The notes under the pieces were generated by a model that saw nothing but the letters and a program-made list of their open reading frames with translations, was not told the origin of the DNA and searched no databases. The translations under genes and the position numbers were made by a program. 7,214 bases of DNA from Deinococcus sp. GTDB taxonomy: Bacteria > Deinococcota > Deinococci > Deinococcales > Deinococcaceae. Position 1 is the first letter of the stretch; each line of letters starts with the position of its first letter. The stretch is from contig JAQBPF010000003.1 in NCBI GenBank assembly GCA_028287665.1, positions 1 through 7,214 on the forward strand. The letters run 5' to 3'. Positions 6,790 through 7,214 of this stretch are shown piece by piece.

Positions 6790-7184
6790 CGGATGCGGAA
6801 CAGGCTGTGGCCGCTGACCGGATGGCCGTCTTCCGACAACACCGCCCAGGCGATCAGGTAGGGGCCGGGGTGGAGATTGGCTTTCAGAGGCAACCTCAGA
6901 TTGGCCGCCATGCCGCTGGGGACGGCACCCATATTCACCAGTTGTGGGGCGTCGGGTTTGAGGGCCAGCGCCAACTTGGTGGCCTCGGCAGGCGTTTTGC
7001 CCGTAGGCATGGGAAGGACCCGGAAGGAAGCGAAGCGCAGATTCACTGGCTCGGCAAAGCGCAGCACCACAGCCTTGGGGGCAGTGACAGGCAACGCGGG
7101 CGTCGGGCTGATCACCGTGACCTGCGTATGGGCAGAGGCCACCGGTAAGCCAGCCAGCAACAGTAGGGCAAGCACATGTTTCAA
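6786..7184 (-). CDS. copC: CopC-family exported copper-binding protein
   Basis: CopC proteins are small periplasmic beta-barrels that bind Cu(II) and act with CopD. This one has 132 residues, the usual length. Residues 1-18 form a signal peptide ending VASA, so the mature protein would begin at His19 (HTQVTVISPTPA). A free N-terminal histidine is the first ligand of the family's Cu(II) site. The other expected ligands are present in the C-terminal motif SEDGHPVSGHSLF: Asp119 and His121, with His126 nearby. The Met-rich loop that makes a Cu(I) site in the Pseudomonas protein is not seen; the few Met residues (58, 85, 92) are scattered, so this looks like a Cu(II)-only type. The start is TTG at 7182-7184, supported by GGAGGT 6 bases upstream; the alternative GTG at 7173-7175 would shorten the signal peptide and lacks such a site. 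The stop overlaps copD by 4 bases. The promoter lies at or beyond the right edge. Confidence 0.92.
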   Translation of the reverse strand: MKHVLALLLLAGLPVASAHTQVTVISPTPALPVTAPKAVVLRFAEPVNLRFASFRVLPMPTGKTPAEATKLALALKPDAPQLVNMGAVPSGMAANLRLPLKANLHPGPYLIAWAVLSEDGHPVSGHSLFRIR

Positions 7185-7190
7185 GAGAAC

Positions 7191-7196
7191 ACCTCC
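7191..7196 (-). promoter_or_regulatory. Strong Shine-Dalgarno sequence of copC (fixes a TTG start)
   Basis: On the - strand GGAGGT is followed by 6 bases (GTTCTC) and then TTG AAA CAT GTG. The near-consensus site at ideal spacing is the reason to accept the rare TTG start codon. The rare start and strong site may offset each other to set the level of CopC. Confidence 0.85.
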
Positions 7197-7214
7197 GGGA
7201 AAAGAGGGCCGGAA

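Noticed and set aside
5734..6861. A 375-codon + strand frame over the lysC start and copD
   Set aside because: The product is Gln/His/Gly low-complexity, the usual complement of Leu/Ala-rich membrane protein codons; lysC and copD are both certain.

Overview
The window is GC-rich bacterial chromosome with compact genes and GC-biased third codon positions. The proteins it encodes look most like those of Deinococcus or a close relative (Deinococcota). This is an inference from overall protein similarity and codon style, plus a possible leaderless promoter in front of lysC; no rRNA or other marker is present to prove it. From memory, uvrC and an aspartokinase gene are also near neighbours in Deinococcus radiodurans, which fits.

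Layout, left to right. The 3' half of uvrC (nucleotide excision repair) enters from the left edge on the + strand. It converges on a very small gene on the - strand (56 codons, 1028-1198) that has its own Shine-Dalgarno sequence; a strong two-way hairpin terminator lies between the two stops. A leader region of about 275 bases follows. It holds a short His-rich reading frame and a tandem repeat, and it is shared with the next + strand gene, a 661-residue exported protein of unknown function built from repeated cysteine-bounded modules. Next on the + strand is a PAP2-family membrane phosphatase, ending in a hairpin terminator. The rest is on the - strand. lysC (aspartate kinase, first step of the Lys/Met/Thr/Ile pathway) comes first in coordinate order. 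The copC-copD pair lies upstream of it and reads toward it.

Functional grouping. Most genes look independently transcribed: the uvrC tail, the small gene, the exported protein, the phosphatase and lysC show no functional link to each other. The one clear unit is copC-copD. CopC is an exported Cu(II)-binding protein with a TTG start behind a near-perfect ribosome binding site. CopD is an eight-helix membrane protein whose GTG start overlaps the copC stop as GTGA, so the two are probably translationally coupled. lysC has its own likely promoter in the 82-base gap after copD.

I see no mobile element, CRISPR array, tRNA or rRNA, and no convincing new multi-gene system. The items most worth a second look are the small - strand gene with its His-rich upstream frame, the modular exported protein, and the coding-like remnant between the phosphatase and lysC.
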